DNA of 30,064 nt from Gemmatimonadota bacterium (lineage in GTDB: Bacteria > Gemmatimonadota > Gemmatimonadetes > Gemmatimonadales > GWC2-71-9), in NCBI GenBank assembly GCA_003220955.1, contig QHTW01000040.1, positions 1-30,064 of the forward strand. Reading direction: 5' to 3'. Below the pieces are notes generated by a model. The model saw only the letters and a program-made list of their open reading frames with translations. It had not been told where the DNA came from and did not search any database. A program made the translations under genes and the position numbers. This document shows positions 29,271 through 30,064 of this stretch, piece after piece (position 1 is the stretch's first letter; each line of letters opens with the position of its first letter).

Positions 29271-30064
29271 GCGGCTTCCACGGAGATGTCGACCAATGCC
29301 AGCGGGAGGCGCTCGACCTGCGCCACGAGCATGATGGCGCGTCCCGAGCTGGTCAGGCCCGTGAGTCGCACTAGGCCGCCGTACTCGGGATGACTGCCCG
29401 CGGGGTGGGGCTGCGTGGTGGTGATGCCGCCGATCGGCTCGATGGATTCGAGCGCTTCGAGCAGCTCGGTGACCTGCACGCCGAGCCGTTGGCGCTTGGC
29501 CTCCCATCCCGCGGCCTTCACGAGGTGGCTCGTGCCCAGACCGAGCCGCAGCCGCGCCGGAACGGAGAGCTCATCGAATCGGCGCTCGAGCCGCGTGGCG
29601 TTGTCGTCCGGCGCGATGAGGGAGTTCAGCTGCTCCTGTGCCTGGCCAGCCGCGCTGCTCCGTTCGAGATCGAGGCCCAGCGTCTCCACGCGGCGCGCGA
29701 AGTCGTCGTCGTTTTCGGCCGCCAGCCACTCGTCCGCGAGCCGCACCTCGAACTTCTGCGCGCCGCCGAACTCGCCGAGGATCAGGTCCAGCTCGCCCAC
29801 GACCAGCTCGAAGAGTTTGATCTTCTTGTCGAGCAGCTGGAGGATGTAGGACTCGATGGTGCCGGCCGCGGCCAGGTTCACGATGTGGACCTCGCGCCTT
29901 TGCCCGATGCGGTGCACCCTGCCGATGCGCTGCTCGACCACCATGGGATTCCACGGCAGATCGTAGTTCACGAGCACGTTACAGATCTGCAGATTGCGCC
30001 CTTCGCTGCCCGCGCGCGTGGCGATCAGGACGCTGCGCTCGTCCTCGTGGAACGCCCGAATCCG
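29267..30064 (-). CDS. SNF2/HepA-type helicase, C-terminal part (5' truncated by window edge)
   Basis: The open frame enters from the right edge and gives 265 residues. The helicase C-terminal core is clear: VLIATRAGSEGRNLQICNVL (motif V), then VNYDLPWNPMVVEQRIGRVHRIGQRREVHI (motif VI with the RxGRxxRxGQ arginine fingers), followed by GTIESYILQLLDKKIKLFE. The last 150 residues are an accessory helical and beta region ending QVERLPLALVDISVEAA. Such proteins are ATP-driven DNA or RNA translocases of the SWI2/SNF2 (RapA/HepA-like) group. It is the first visible gene of the operon and its stop overlaps the start of the Cys-rich partner (GTGA). Confidence 0.85.
   Translation of the reverse strand, partial: RIRAFHEDERSVLIATRAGSEGRNLQICNVLVNYDLPWNPMVVEQRIGRVHRIGQRREVHIVNLAAAGTIESYILQLLDKKIKLFELVVGELDLILGEFGGAQKFEVRLADEWLAAENDDDFARRVETLGLDLERSSAAGQAQEQLNSLIAPDDNATRLERRFDELSVPARLRLGLGTSHLVKAAGWEAKRQRLGVQVTELLEALESIEPIGGITTTQPHPAGSHPEYGGLVRLTGLTSSGRAIMLVAQVERLPLALVDISVEAA

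Overview
The window is high-GC DNA from a free-living, probably soil-type bacterium. The best guess is Gemmatimonadota or a close relative. That rests on gene style only: many short secreted proteins with AQ-type signal-peptide ends, a choice-of-anchor P/post-COAP-1 lipoprotein, an orphan UPF0182 protein, and short dispersed repeats of the AAAGCAGATCCCTCGC type. No rRNA, tRNA or marker gene is present, so the taxonomy is an inference. No CRISPR array, complete insertion sequence or phage gene was found.

Layout. Positions 1-1707 hold a truncated gene, a ribbon-helix-helix/nucleotidyltransferase pair resembling a toxin-antitoxin module (with a readable promoter and palindromic operator), and a P-loop kinase-like gene. 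Positions 1724-16742 are mostly ordinary chromosome: two secreted cupins, a NarL-type response regulator, a COAP lipoprotein, a PAS-PAS sensor protein, a secreted HExxH protease, a Tat-type metallo-beta-lactamase-fold hydrolase, an MFS permease, a large UPF0182 membrane protein, a fatty-acyl-CoA ligase overlapping a small membrane protein, and a beta-helix lipoprotein.

From about 16.7 kb to 27.5 kb the window becomes an accessory, decaying region. It holds a 91-bp deletion remnant of a gene whose longer, frameshifted copy lies 2 kb downstream. Two 345-bp cassettes, 344/345 identical by eye, each carry a promoter, ribosome binding site and coiled-coil/transmembrane gene, and they bracket 2.6 kb. 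Inside that bracket is a roughly 480-bp array of degenerate repeats with an exact 21-bp period. Also present are a frameshifted second copy of the 4416-4946 gene, a broken and an intact Uma2 gene sharing the same upstream block, and a broken Ig-like lipoprotein gene.

Within this region, 23269-25977 encodes a tight three-gene operon of a von Willebrand A protein, a PP2C-like phosphatase and a Ser/Thr kinase-like protein. This is the arrangement described as the TerY-P triad. The right end (27584-30064) is a second two-gene operon on the same strand: a SNF2-type helicase running off the window, translationally coupled to a protein with a very cysteine-rich, repeated zinc-binding-like tail. Whether the triad and the helicase pair work together is inference from proximity only.

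The strongest candidates for something undescribed are the 21-bp array, the 345-bp cassette pair around it, and the helicase-coupled Cys/His-repeat protein. Several frameshifts fall at homopolymers or single-base steps, so some of the decay could be assembly error.
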